Assembly (NCBI RefSeq): GCF_041260155.1
Contig: NC_091928.1
Coordinates: 32,214,888 to 32,278,887, forward strand
DNA length: 64,000 nucleotides
Origin: Ptychodera flava
Taxonomy: Eukaryota; Hemichordata; Enteropneusta; Ptychoderidae
Direction of reading: 5' to 3'
Made by a program: the position numbers and the translations under genes. This document shows, one piece after another, positions 25,330 through 36,485 of the stretch. Numbering within the stretch: the stretch's first letter is position 1; each line of letters starts with the position of its first letter. The notes beneath the pieces were generated by a model that was not told the DNA's origin, made no database searches, and worked only from the letters and a program-made list of their open reading frames with translations.

Positions 25330-25470
25330 GCGATGGGCCTGGAGAATTCCATGTACAACTGTACTGTAAAATATGACCCTCCCTTATCCCCCTGTCTAAA
25401 ATGTGACCTCCCCCTGTCCGACATTCTAAAACTTGCCTCCCCCCCTGACTATTGCAGGATTCTCCCTAGG
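25330..25470. repeat. C-rich interspersed repeat, copy 1
   Basis: Short C-runs separated by TCTAAAAxxTGxCTC recur here and at about 26895-27010 (TTCTAAAACGTGACTC, then CCCCCTGTAATTACTGAATGC). Both end in CCCTAGG or CCTTAGG. Probably two diverged copies of one MITE end. Confidence 0.5.
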
Positions 25471-25674
25471 AATAACTGAAACAGTGTTAGCTAATAATTG
25501 ATTTAATTGTTATGTAAAATTAGGGACAAATCACGGGGGAAGGGCTGGAGTTTTGGAAAGAATTCGCAATTTACCAAGCAAGAATTTTTGAAGGGGCGTG
25601 ATATTTCATGCATTTGAGGGAATCGAAGGTGAAGATGTGGCTGACATATAGTGCTTCACCCAAAAATATCAAAT

Positions 25675-26225
25675 CATAATACATGGAGTCTATCAGGCAA
25701 ACTATCCACAATTTGCACCCACAAAACAAGCTATATATGTACATTTAATATGTTTGATAAGATATACTTTGCTTGAAGTGGGAAAAAAGGTACATTTGTG
25801 AACAAGAAATTAGAAATGTTGATTTAACATGGTAGTCTATCAGGAAAACTACGAATAACTTTTCCCAATACAGAATAGGTAAATTTGTGTCTTTATGTAC
25901 GCTTAATTATTTATATTAAATGTTCTTGATTAGACAAGGGCGGGTACAAGTAGATTTGTGTGCAAGAAATTGATTTTTGGATTTCACTGAAATATTGATT
26001 CACTATACATGGGTGGTCTATGGCGAAACTGAATATTTTTTTCAATACAAGCCTCGGTAAATCTGTGTATTTATGTACGCTTGATTATTTTCTAGAGTGG
26101 TTACAAGTCAATGCCATAGTGTGAGAAAGAAATTTGATTTTGGAATTTCTCAAAAATTTTGAATTTTGATTCACTATACATGTAGTCTATGAGAGAACTA
26201 TGATTTTTTTCCAATATAAGGCAAA
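25675..26225. repeat. Diverged tandem repeat, unit ~150-180 bp
   Basis: Four units each contain CATGGAGTCTATCAGG-like, TTTATGTACGCTTGATTATT-like and ACAAGAAATT-like blocks. They are diverged by tens of percent. The array ends at the TA microsatellite. Confidence 0.6.
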
Positions 26226-26231
26226 GAAAAA

Positions 26232-26338
<107 letters not shown>

Positions 26339-26894
26339 TAGGGTAGATAGGTCGGCAGGTTTTTTTTCTTTATTTTTTTTTAATTTAAGCATGAATTTTT
26401 CAGGTGTTCAGGGCGATCAAACACTGGCCACATTTCCAGAAAAACGTATCATACATATATAAAACCATAAAAGACATCCTCATTCAACAAAAATCAAATG
26501 CCAGGTAATGAATGCGTGATTTTACGGGTTTCTTTACATTTCTTTTTTTCTTCTGTGTTCACGTGGGTCGGCAAGTAAATATCGGGTAGATCGGGTTATC
26601 GGAAGAGCACATTGTTTTCTCGGCCTTGAACAATGTCTGTGCATGTATAGACGTTTGATAATTGATAAACTAGTACACTTTACAAGCCGTCCCACATGGT
26701 TCTTGTCCCATATCTTTCATCACTTTTAACCATCCAAAGTGTTTAATGTAGGACACTTCTTTACTCGTGAAACTTGTTGATAATGTGAACATGTATGTAT
26801 TAAAAAGAATCGGTCTATTTCGTCGGTGATTTCCTATTCAGGAAATATCAATTGAACAGTCAAAACTTTGTCCGTAAAATCAGCTTCTGTAAAA

Positions 26895-27010
26895 TGTCCC
26901 CCAGATAGGCTTATAAAAATACACCCTCCCACTTTGACAGTTTTCTAAAACGTGACTCTTTCCCGATTCCCCCGGTCCACCCCCTGTAATTACTGAATGC
27001 CCCTTAGGAG
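26895..27010. repeat. C-rich interspersed repeat, copy 2
   Basis: Related to 25330-25470 by CCCTCCCACTTTGACA and CTAAAACGTGACTC blocks. Confidence 0.45.
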
Positions 27011-27641
27011 AAAATTGTCAAGTTTCAATTTAATTAGAAAAGTTTGAGAAAAAGTTTAAGTCGCTCACTTGCTTGGCGCATTCTCCCTAAATATACATCT
27101 AGAAACAATGGTTTGAAACGGTTAACCACAATCATAAACAAAGCTTTTGTTGTCCACTTGCATTGTTGTCAGACTTAAGTCGAAAAAATTTGGTTTGATG
27201 CCGACCATTTGAGTTTTGAAGCCACTGAGTATTGTTATGATGTTCTGCGGCCCACAGTAACAGACTCAAATCTGACAACGTTGGTAATTTTGAACAAAAG
27301 GAGACCTTTCGTTAATACTGTATACAAAATTTTAAATTTACCACTAGGAATCAGGATAACTAAAACACACGTTATAACTATTGCCCCCGTGTTCTGCTTT
27401 GTACTGGTGCAACGTTAGGTCGCCACTAAAATTTGGCATTTTCATAGGTTTGTCGTCGTCATACTGATGTCAGTATATTGCCATGCTCATCAGCGACGTG
27501 CATCGCTTATGTGAAGCTTTAGCTGTGAATTATTTAATACCGAAAAGAAATATTTCAGAGCCGTCTCTTCCATCTTTTGTATGTCTTAGTTATTTGACTA
27601 CATTGGGCACGTATTTGTCTAACTTCATCATCAGGCTGGTA

Positions 27642-28149
27642 CCCCGGGGGTAACTCCATGGCTAATAGTACGGGGGGCTCCTCACGAACATGGAAACCCA
27701 AACTGTTGTGATACCAGTTTTGAGCAAAAAAACCTACCCTTTCTGATACCTAGTTGTGGAAACGCAGCTATCTCTTGGCGGGGTAGCGTGAGTTGCTATG
27801 TGAGTGGCGGGGTTGACCTTTGACCCGCATAGCAACTCACGCTACCCCGCCAACAGATAGCTGCGTTTCCACAGCTATCTGATACCATACAATACCATAC
27901 GTATACAGATACGACTCTCCCTCGCCTTGCGTACCAGGGGTACCAACAGTCAACCGCCAGATCGAAATATTGAGTGTTGACAGCATGATTTTTTAACAAA
28001 TGTCAGTTTGTGTTTAAAACCGGACCCTTTGTCATACCAACACCTCGTGAAAAGTATACCCTTTCTGATACCAAACAGTGCAAAAAAACGACCCCTTTCG
28101 CGCGGACCCTCCCCGTATAGCCATCTATGGGAGTTACCCCCCCCCGGGG
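27642..28149. mobile_element. 508-bp inverted-end MITE with 8-bp target duplication
   Basis: The left end CCCCGGGGGTAACTCCATGG and the right end (complement of about the same with extra Gs) are inverted for about 45 bp, including GGTAACTCC and ATACGGGG. Flanks are GGCTGGTA at 27634-27641 and 28150-28157, an 8-bp duplication such as hAT elements make. Inside are CCTTTCTGATACC and CAAAAAAAC blocks in both halves. A Mutator-like hairpin has inserted at 27751-27877. It has no coding capacity. Confidence 0.68.
27751..27877. mobile_element. TAG-ended hairpin MITE with perfect 9-bp target duplication
   Basis: A 127-bp element: 50-bp arms with two mismatches (TAGTTGTGGAAACGCAG ... complement of TAGCTGTGGAAACGCAG) and a 27-nt loop. 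It is flanked by TCTGATACC at 27742-27750 and 27878-27886. The loop contains TGACCTTTGACCC (27814-27826), a DR1-like nuclear-receptor motif. The 9-bp duplication and long arms point to a Mutator-like MITE. Confidence 0.88.
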
Positions 28150-28254
28150 GGCTGGTATCCAAGGATGTAAAGGAAATCGGGCGTTCATAAGTAGGTTTAT
28201 TCCCAATAAAGTAGGTTACTGCGAGATTCGCAGGCTATTAGAGATATTCAAATA

Positions 28255-28395
28255 AAATAGATATGTAGGTAGGTAAACAGATTTGACATGCATATACCTA
28301 TGTACCCACCTTCCTACCTACCTACCTACCTACCAATATACTTACGTACGTACACGCAAGCAGGCAGGAAGGAAGGCAGACAGACAGACGACGGA
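28255..28395. repeat. Simple repeats (TACC)n, (GGAA)n and (CAGA)n
   Basis: GTAGGTAGGTA, then CTACC repeated, then GCAGGAAGGAAGG and CAGACAGACAGA. Confidence 0.9.
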
Positions 28396-28399
28396 CAGC

Positions 28400-30050
28400 G
28401 CCTGGTCCCATAAGGTCCGACTGGTACTTCCATATATCAAATTATAGTCAATAAAACTTTCAATCAAATGTAAATTATAGTAAAGGTCAGGCAGTATGGT
28501 ATCTAAACATTCATTTCGATCTCAAAATACCCGAATAGTAGCATCACGCTCTTAATTTTTAAGACTAGTTGAGAAGCTACATGCACATTAATGAAATTCT
28601 CACCTCGACTTGAAGTTCAAATTCCTAGGGCAAGAGTTTACAGAGACCTGAACGAACAGTACAGATTCTGCAGCCAAGCTGAGAATTTCCACTTCCATCT
28701 GCCATTACTATATAAATTGCGTCGATTGCGCAGTGCCTTTCTCTCTTACACTCACTGTTGATCACGTTGTGATAGTCATGAAAGTTATCAAACTTACTAG
28801 CGCTTGTTTACGATCATCCGGAGTTCGGCTAGCCAATAATATTCAAAAATGAGTTTATTTTCACTTTAATCGCTTTCACATCATGTTTATGTAGATTGAA
28901 GATACAAGGATTCCATTCAGTGCAAAATTAACCTTCCGAAACTCTGTTTTCGAAAGACCTCCTTAAATTTGGCTATAATTTTGATTTATTGACCACTCAT
29001 CAGTAAAAGGGTTACCATTAATTTATTTCCAGTCTGACAGTGCAGTTCTTATGTGATTTTATCAGTAAGCTGAGTTAAAACTCGGAAACTGCAAGAGATG
29101 TCGTGTTGTCATTCGATATATTGTTTCATTTTATGATTGCCATCGAAACGCAATATACAAAACTATCAAACTGTCAACATAAAGACACTAGGCACAAATA
29201 AGTCGATCGAATTAGACAAATAAATTGCAGTGGTGTTTTTCAGCTGCAGTCATGAGTAGCATGAAGTTCCTCTTTTTTAATGGTGTAGTTGAACGTATAC
29301 AGATTGTCAAACAAGAGAGCATATGGGTGGCCTTTTGGTATCTAGTCTGTTTTTGTCTTTTTTCTGAGTTTACCAGAACAAACTATTGTCATCATTCTGT
29401 GCTAGAGTTAGACGGGGATGTACAAAAGACGATATTATTTGGTTGTGGTATATGAGATGATGATGAAACAAACATTACTTTCACCAACGTTTCTCTAAGA
29501 CAAAAAAATTTATAAAAATTACAAACGGGAAAAATTCTATCCCTCAAATCGATTCCTCAAATCTATTTTCATCATTCAGTAGCCACTTTTATCGTGTATT
29601 TAATCAATATTGAAATTTTTGTTGTTACGTTCTTTTCAGTCGATTCGCCTGCCAAGGGGAGCACGGGACGATAACGTAAGTGACTTTAAAATCTCTCTTG
29701 AGCTAGATGTACGTGAACCATGTTTCCAACGTTAGAAGATGTCTCGATAGACAGGATCCAGCGAATTCCCTCACATTTCATACATACTCCTTGTTCTTAA
29801 GTGTTAGTTGACCTCTGAATCGCTTTCTCTTCCGGTCGAGCCGGGATGTTCGCTTGAGGGCGCCACAACAGTTGTAGTACTGTCCTTGTGTCGTTCCCTG
29901 TCTCACCTATACTCTGCCTTTGCCTGCAGACCAACTATTTTTGTGAGCGCGCAGCCAACGGTCGAAAAGGGGACAGGGAAGCAGATCAGCTCACATCCCC
30001 TCCAGGTATATAAGGGTGCCGGAAATCCACGAGTGCGGGGCCAAAGTTAG
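28400..30050. other. Gene-free stretch with weak gene-like signals
   Basis: No domain is recognised. It holds a possible 36-bp exon (29640-29675) and a TATATAAG box at about 30006-30013 in a GC-richer context (29800-30050). A 76-codon open stretch at 29225-29455 has no recognisable features. Confidence 0.4.
29640..29675 (+). other. Possible 36-bp microexon
   Basis: TTACGTTCTTTTCAG is followed by 36 open bases (SIRLPRGARDDN in frame 0) and then GTAAGTGAC. Both splice sites are near consensus and the length is a multiple of three. No neighbouring exon has been identified, so this is only a candidate. Confidence 0.25.
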
Positions 30051-30120
30051 GGGTAAGCCTAATTCACGTGCCGCGTGCCGCGTGCCAGGAACTCGAGAGA
30101 AATTATAGGGAGGGATGGAG

Positions 30121-30634
30121 TATGGTGTCCAATCCATGCCAAAATTACTACTTTGATTTTACAACACAACATGCCATTCTGAATTCTATTTTACAATTCA
30201 ACATGCTATTTCACAACACAACATGCCATTCCAAATCCTATTTTACAACTCAACATGCTCTTGCCAATTTCATTTGACAACACATCATGCACTTCCAAAT
30301 CCTATTTTACAACTCAACATGCTCTTCCCAATTTCATTTGACAACACAACATGCACTTCCAAATCCTATTTTACAACTCAACATGCTCTTGCCAATTTCA
30401 TTTGACAACACATCATGCACTTCCAAATCCTATTTTACAACTCAACATGCTCTTGCCAATTTCATTTGACAACACATCATGCACTTCCAAATCCTATTTT
30501 ACAACTCAACATGCTCTTGCCAATTTCATTTGACAACACATCATGCACTTCCAAATCCTATTTCACAATTCAACATCCCATTCTAAAGCTAGCTCTGCGG
30601 AGCAGGGCAGTGTTACTGGCTATCGAACAAGATT
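30121..30634 (+). repeat. Left inverted arm: 64-bp minisatellite
   Basis: About five full 64-bp units (CAACACATCATGCACTTCCA, CTCAACATGCTCTTGCC blocks), preceded by shorter variant units with ACAACACAACATGCCATTC. Because 64 is not a multiple of three and the unit lacks stops in some frames, short open frames appear throughout; they are artefacts. The inner end reads GAGCAGGGCAGTGTTACTGG, then CGAACAAGATT. Confidence 0.95.
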
Positions 30635-31057
30635 CAAAATGGCGGACGCGAAATGGTCCCCTCGCACAGAGAGAGAAATGCGAACTTTGCACAAGTCTAA
30701 AAAGCAGCTTAGCACATTGTGTATCTAAACAAGATGAGCGTGCTCGAAAACTAGGATCGATCACGATTTTAAATTAAAAATTGGCTATTTTTGGAAAAGA
30801 AACTGCGCGTTAAAATCAGCAGTTGTGTCTATTGTGCACCGTGGGAGGCTTATCGTGTGCGCGGCTCATGTGGGCAAGATTCACCCTCAATCATAAGTAT
30901 CCGCTGACCTCCCTCCGAGCTCAGACATTATCTCCGTTCTGTGACGGAGCAGGTCGTACAAGTTTCATAGTTCATTGCGCATGCTAAGTAGACATTGCCA
31001 ATATAATCTACAAGATTTTTTTCGCTTTACCTTGTAAAAGAACCTTGTTTTACGGTA

Positions 31058-31783
31058 CCAGTCAACTCGCACTTTTTCCAACCCGCCCAGAACCAATTCG
31101 CCCGATTCCAACTCGCCCGATACCAACTACCGCCCGATACCAACTCGCCCGATTACTGCAATCTACTGCCCGATATTATTTTGCAATTTTATGAGTACCT
31201 GGTACCGTAGGTCTGCATGGCAGGGCTGTGTGTTTACCGGCGTTATACGGAGGCCGTATAACGCCGGTAAACACACAGCCCTGCCATGCAGAGCTACTGG
31301 TACGCTTGCTGCGAATTGGTAGCCTTTGCCACTCGGGTAGCTTGGTCATTGGAGTGGAAGAACATATCAAAGAGTGGCAGGGCTCGTTTTCGCAGCAACT
31401 GGTACGCATAAAACGTTTTATTTCTAACAACAAATATTTCTAACATAGAGAACCACAGGTGCGGCTTGAAATATGTGCCAACACGGAAAACTTTTTATTT
31501 GCGAATTTCACGTTTTGCAAATCTCTTGAAAGAATAAATTTCGTTCGGCTTCTTTACGTATAGGGATAGTTACTGCGTACTGGCTCACTTCTTTAGGAAC
31601 AGCAGGACCGTCTTTCACGAGTTACTGGCCTGGCATGACATGAAAATAGCTGGCCTCGGGCCATCGGGTTAGCGTACATGGAATCTACAACACCCTATCT
31701 CAAAACAACGGCGAGTTGGTATCGGGCGAGTTTGAATCGGGCGAGTTGGTTCTGGGCGGGTTGGAAAAAGTGGGGGTTGACTG
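31058..31783. mobile_element. Mariner-like foldback MITE
   Basis: The ends CCAGTCAACTCGCAC and the complement of CAGTCAACCCCCAC are flanked by TA on both sides (31056-31057, 31784-31785). The arms of about 90-120 bp carry a short repeated motif, CGCCCGATxCCAACT. CAGTCAA ends with TA duplication suggest Tc1/mariner. A single matching end, TACCAGTTAACTCGCAC, occurs at 59675. The hairpin at 31208-31296 is inserted inside. Confidence 0.72.
31208..31296. mobile_element. Near-perfect hairpin MITE, 43-bp arms, 3-nt loop
   Basis: 89 bp; the arms differ at one base (TAGGTCTGCATGG versus TAGCTCTGCATGG) and the loop is AGG. Flanks CTGGTACCG (31199-31207) and CTGGTACGC (31297-31305) match at 7 of 9 positions. 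The arm sequence CAGGGCTGTGTGTT links it to the 33423 and 60600 elements. Confidence 0.82.
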
Positions 31784-31975
31784 TAATTCTGTTTACTTTA
31801 CCAACCCTTGGAAGCTGAGGAAAAACCCTGTCGCCAAATAGAAAACTTTCCCCTGAAAGGAATTTATTTATTTTCCTACAACCAAATACCTAATCAGTGA
31901 TATTTTAAAAGTTGTACGTTACGGTCAAAAAGCAGAGAGGAAATTCTTCCGTACTGATTTCCTGTATTATTATTA

Positions 31976-32007
<32 letters not shown>

Positions 32008-33413
32008 GTACTTGGGCCTCAGCCCAAGTACATTTGTTTTCATTCCGTGGGAAAAAACTCTGTAAGGTATAACCATTTCTGGCTGAGACCAGGGAGGGCA
32101 AAATGTCTTGGCTTCATCTTTCTTGGCATAATAAATGGCGTAATGATGTTAACTGAATGGAAGTGCTGCTCTCAGCCAGTCTTGAATAAGTGAGATGTGA
32201 ATATAAATGCTTCTCTATCTGAGTTTTTGCCACAAATCTTCTGAATATAATCAAAATGTGCATCGAAATGCAACAATTAATGCACCCTCCGTTTCCTAGG
32301 CGATGGCACGACCCTTGCTACACCCACTGGACGAGCCAAAGTGGGAGGGGTAAATTCGGTTTGGTCGAACAGGAGGGCTCGAGACCAGAATTTAACATTT
32401 AAACTTGAAACATGTTTAATCACTGACAAGATGTGGATTAGTGTTAATCAAAGAGAAAGTTTGAAAAGGAAAGGTTTTATATCCCGGACACAATGAAAAA
32501 CATTACGACTGGAAACTGTACCCCCGGTTGAGAATAGTAATGCCCACAGCGATGGAGAACACTTATCCTTGAGCTGAGAAAACCAGACCATCATTTCGAA
32601 ATAGAGCTGCAGATTCGAGAAGCTCGTTAAAAATAGCTAGGTACACCCCATAAAGGGGTGGTTTCGAGTCTTGAGGGCAAATTTCGCCTCCTTCATTTAG
32701 AAATCGTACGTTTGTTTTTCCAGGGGAACACATCATTTGACACAAATTTGCATGAAAAGGGGTCGCCAGTAAGCACGTGGTCAAATCTGGCATAAGAAAC
32801 AATATGAAATGTTGGGTAAAGCCAGTCCAAAATAAACTGATTTGAACTTTTGTGTTTGTAATTTATACCACTGCAGTAACATGACTTTTTTTTGACAACA
32901 TCACACAATGTAATACGTTTTGAAACTGAATACTCCGACGTATTCTGTGTCCCCTTTGCTAAAAAATACGGTATGCTGATTACCATGTAAGGAGATGATG
33001 ACGTCAAGACAGATTTGTAGTGCGTTTGGTCCTCGATGGTGCACGAAGTTTTGTCAAGGTAGCTTGTGTATTTATTTCCTAAATGGGAGATATTAGGGTC
33101 GATCTAAAAGAAGGCCGAAAAATGTTATGATACTCTAAGCGAGCTGAACTCCAATGCGAATGGTTGGATAATTTGGAGGATGTCTAGACTGATCTCGTCT
33201 CATTAAGATTATTTGGCGGTCAGTATTGAATTTCAACTGCGTCACAAGTTTGCGTTGAACGGTCAACGAACGATATTTTAGAAATCTGGAGACATGGCAC
33301 ATCGCAGTTTATTTTAGTATTTTATATTTTACAAAAGATGTAAGAAGCAATGATTTTGTTGAAAATTCTGAAAAAAATATAGGAAGATTTGATCGCGAAC
33401 ACATTTTCACTTG
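31784..33413. other. Interior of the 6.9-kb element, no gene seen
   Basis: Contains a (TTA)n run at about 31965-32007 followed by a small hairpin (TACTTGGGCCTCAGCCCAAG at about 32009). No open frame has a recognisable domain. Confidence 0.5.
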
Positions 33414-33422
33414 GGGGTCAAC

Positions 33423-33737
33423 TAGCCCTGCGTACGATGCTGTGTGTTCCGCTACAGCTAACCGCCCCGCCCACCACAGCCCTGCAAAGACCCGTACGTT
33501 GGGTCGGTGACTTCAAATCCATTTTGGGACTTGACGTAAAAAGCCAAATTACTGCCGAAATTCAGCGTTCTTGGGCCCAAGTCGTATCCCAGCCTACCTC
33601 AGCTACTCGATCGCTTCCAAAAATGACAGTCTTTTATTCACTTCTCGTAAATAACCGTCGATGTCGGCAACTCTCTCGCTGGCCCTGCATACGATGCTGT
33701 GTGTTAGCTGTAGCACATAGCATCGTACGCAGGGCTA
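33423..33737. mobile_element. TAG-ended Mutator-like MITE with perfect 9-bp target duplication
   Basis: 315 bp. TAGCCCTGCGTACGATGCTG at 33423 and its complement ending at 33737 are flanked by identical GGGGTCAAC (33414-33422 and 33738-33746). A second, slightly diverged copy of the end lies internally near 33680, so the right part alone can also fold. This is the clearest type copy of the family. Confidence 0.9.
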
Positions 33738-34091
33738 GGGGTCAACATGGGGTCGCAGCCATGTTGCCTCAAAACTTATTTCTGTCTGCACTCAAAACTC
33801 AAAAATGTCGCATATGAACCTGAAAAAAACGATGTAATGTTGTCAAACTTCGGCGAAATTTCAGCCTATAGACAAAATTTCATCTAGGTAAGGTAAATTT
33901 ATTGAAATTTGATCGACAAATAATCCTGAGCTTGAACGTGACAGCTCGCCTTCTCCGTGAAGTCATGCATCCGGCCAGCTGCCAATATGGCCGGGTGCAT
34001 GAGATTGTTTTCAAGCGACGGCGGCAGACCGTACGGGGCTCTGGATATGAACCTACCGCCGGTGTAGCTGTAATAACTGTTGCGTTGTTTT

Positions 34092-35345
34092 TAATCACCA
34101 CGGACGAAGTCCGAGGGGACTTATAGGTTTGGTCATGTCCGTGCGTCCGTCCGTCCGTTCACGCCTAGTACCCAACCCCATACAGATGCACGTCGATTTG
34201 TTTCACAATGCTATCAAATTTGGCCGTGTTAGAGGACTTTTTAGTTTACACCTCCATAGACTCTCATGTATAAGGCAGTTCTCCATAGACTCGCATGTAT
34301 GATGCCAAGAAAAATAAAAATTTAGTTTCTCATCGTATTCATATTGCCTAAAGGATGCAGTGACACAGTTTTTTTGTCCCCACGGATAAAGTCCAGGGGG
34401 CTTATAGATTGGCTCATATCCGTCCGTGAGTCCATCAGTGAGTCCATCGGTTCACGCAGATATCTCAGACATTTGACAAAATATCATGTGACCTTGGTGA
34501 CCTTTGACCTGAAATATACATTATTGTCCATAACTCAGTAACCACAAGTGCTAAACCTTCCATATTTGGTATGATGGGACACCTTATGACGCCACATATT
34601 GTACCCCATTAATTATGTGCATATCTAATTATGAGCGAGCCAATAGAGCAAGAGGTCTGATTTCTAGTATATAGGGATAAGTTAACAATATAATTTGTTT
34701 GACAAAACTTCACGTGACCTCAATGACCTTTGACCTCAAATATACATATTTGTCCACAACTGCTACACCCTTCATATTTGGTATGAAAGGACACCTTATG
34801 ACACCATATATTGTACCTCATTAATTATGTGCATATCTTATTTTGAGCGAGCCAATAGAGCTAGAGGTCTGATTTTTGGTATATAGGAATAACTTAGCAA
34901 TACAATTATTATGACAAAATGTGACGTGACCTCAATGACCTTTGACCTCAAATATATATATTTGTCCACAACTCAGTAACCACAAGTGCTACATCCTTCA
35001 TATTTGGTATGATAAGACACCTTATGACACCACATATTGTACCTCATTAATTATGCGCATATATAATTTTGAGCGCGCCAATAGAGCTGGAGGTCTGATT
35101 TTTGGTATATAGGAATAACTTAGCAATACAATTATTTTGACAAAATGTCACGTGACCTCGATGACCTTTGACCTCAAATATATATATTTGTCAACAACTC
35201 AGTAACCACAAGTGCTACACCCTTCATAAATGGTATGATGGGACACCTTATGACACCACATATTGTACCTCATTAATTATGCGCATATCTAATTCTGAGC
35301 AAGCCAATAGAGCTGGATGTCCGATTTTTGGTATATAGGGATAAC
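34092..35345. repeat. Interspersed repeat with tandem 212-226-bp units carrying DR1 motifs
   Basis: Two head segments (ACGGACGAAGTCCGAGGGG at about 34099, ACGGATAAAGTCCAGGGGG at about 34382) are followed by four tandem units. Each unit has TGACCTTTGACCT at 34498, 34724, 34936 and 35162 (spacing 226, 212, 226). Each also carries TTTGGTATGAT-like, CATTAATTATG and GAGCGAGCCAATAGAG-like blocks. GTCCGTCCGTCC runs follow the first head. Non-coding. Confidence 0.85.
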
Positions 35346-36347
35346 TATAGGGTAGAAATCTAAATATGCCCATCTAAATATTAGACATCTACCATCGAGA
35401 ACAAAAGAAATTTGCTGTAATTTGAATATTTAAGGAGTTTAAGCAATTCCCGCTATAAATAAAGAACCCTGCCTCAAACTCCACAAAAGTTGCTAGACAT
35501 ATTTTGCCGTTGTCATGCCATTGCTTCGTTTAATAACCAGTTAATCAAATGCCTCATTGACAGGAGGAAATTCAAGACCATATTTGAATAGTAGTATATA
35601 TTGTCCTCAAAATTACTCTATCACGGCCCAAGTACTCATTGCCTTCAGCAATACTGCCTTGTTATTATTATTATTATTATTTTGTGGTTTCCAAAGCTTA
35701 CATAAAACGAAAAAGACTAACATTTTGACAGGACAGGAAACGCCAGCTGAAAGCCATACAAAAGGTGTTGCAGACAGACACTTTATGAAGTTCACAAGCT
35801 TAATTTTCAATTTTGATAAGGGGGTCAAAATTATCTCAACGGCAATTAAGCAAATTATATTTACAACGAAAACATCACAAGATTTCTAAAACTTAACAGT
35901 ATTTGCGAATAGAGGTCACTTTCGCAATTTCCAAAGTTATTTTGTGAACACTTGTCAAGGAAGTGTTCGAAGATTAAAGAAAACTCCTCCACGGCTTTCA
36001 TTTCATTCTCTCCATTGTACAACATACATTGTGACGCAAATAGATACCAACTTTTCGATGCTGCTCGTCGAATTATGAGATAAAAAAGTTGACACAAGAA
36101 TACCTTGAAAAGATTACAGTAGCATGTAGTTGTGGACACGAAAATAGTTTGCAGCAATCTGTACTATCTGACCGCACCAGCTATGCGTGTAACAAAATTA
36201 TTTAATTATCTCAGAACTGAGTAACCTGCACTATAGCGTTAAACTCCTATTTTGTTAAGAAAACGACGAAATCATCTCAATTCCAAGCATTCTTCAATAT
36301 GCTCACGGCTATCTATTGTCTTCAGTTTCACTTTGCTGCAATCTGCA
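35346..36347. other. Interior of the 6.9-kb element, no gene seen
   Basis: AT-rich; a (TTA)n run near 35660-35681. Open stretches of about 100 codons on both strands have no recognisable domain. Confidence 0.45.
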
Positions 36348-36482
36348 TAGCTGTGATATTGCAGTGGTACTTGTTGCGTGTATCGAACGCGCTCGGGTCA
36401 TTGAGGTCATCGCCACTGTGGCGATGACCTCAATGACCCGAGCGCGTTCGATACACGCCATACCGCTGCGATATCACAGCTA
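36348..36482. mobile_element. TAG-ended hairpin MITE, 135 bp
   Basis: TAGCTGTGATATTGCAG at 36348 pairs with the complement ending at 36482. The arms are about 65 bp with a perfect inner stretch of over 40 bp (GTGTATCGAACGCGCTCGGG) and a loop of about 4 nt. CAATCT lies on both sides, but no clean 9-bp duplication was found. The end matches the TAGCTGTGG end of the 27751 element. Confidence 0.8.
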
Positions 36483-36485
36483 TAC

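Larger units (their letters stand above)
22906..25670. other. Gene-free stretch with foldback repeats
   Basis: No coding region is supported. It holds the foldback array at 23012-23300, the inverted element at 23550-23707, and from 25330 a C-rich interspersed repeat (CCCTCCCTTATCC type). Confidence 0.5.

Noticed and set aside
28310-28335. CTACC direct repeats as a possible CRISPR-like or telomeric array
   Set aside because: Simple 4-bp microsatellite in eukaryotic DNA, no spacers.
30160-30560. Repeated 60-codon open frames with the same peptide
   Set aside because: They are the 64-bp minisatellite read in successive frames; no start context, domain or codon bias.
33389-33817. 142-codon plus-strand open frame
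   Set aside because: Most of it is the hairpin MITE at 33423-33737; GC-rich inverted arms give long open frames.
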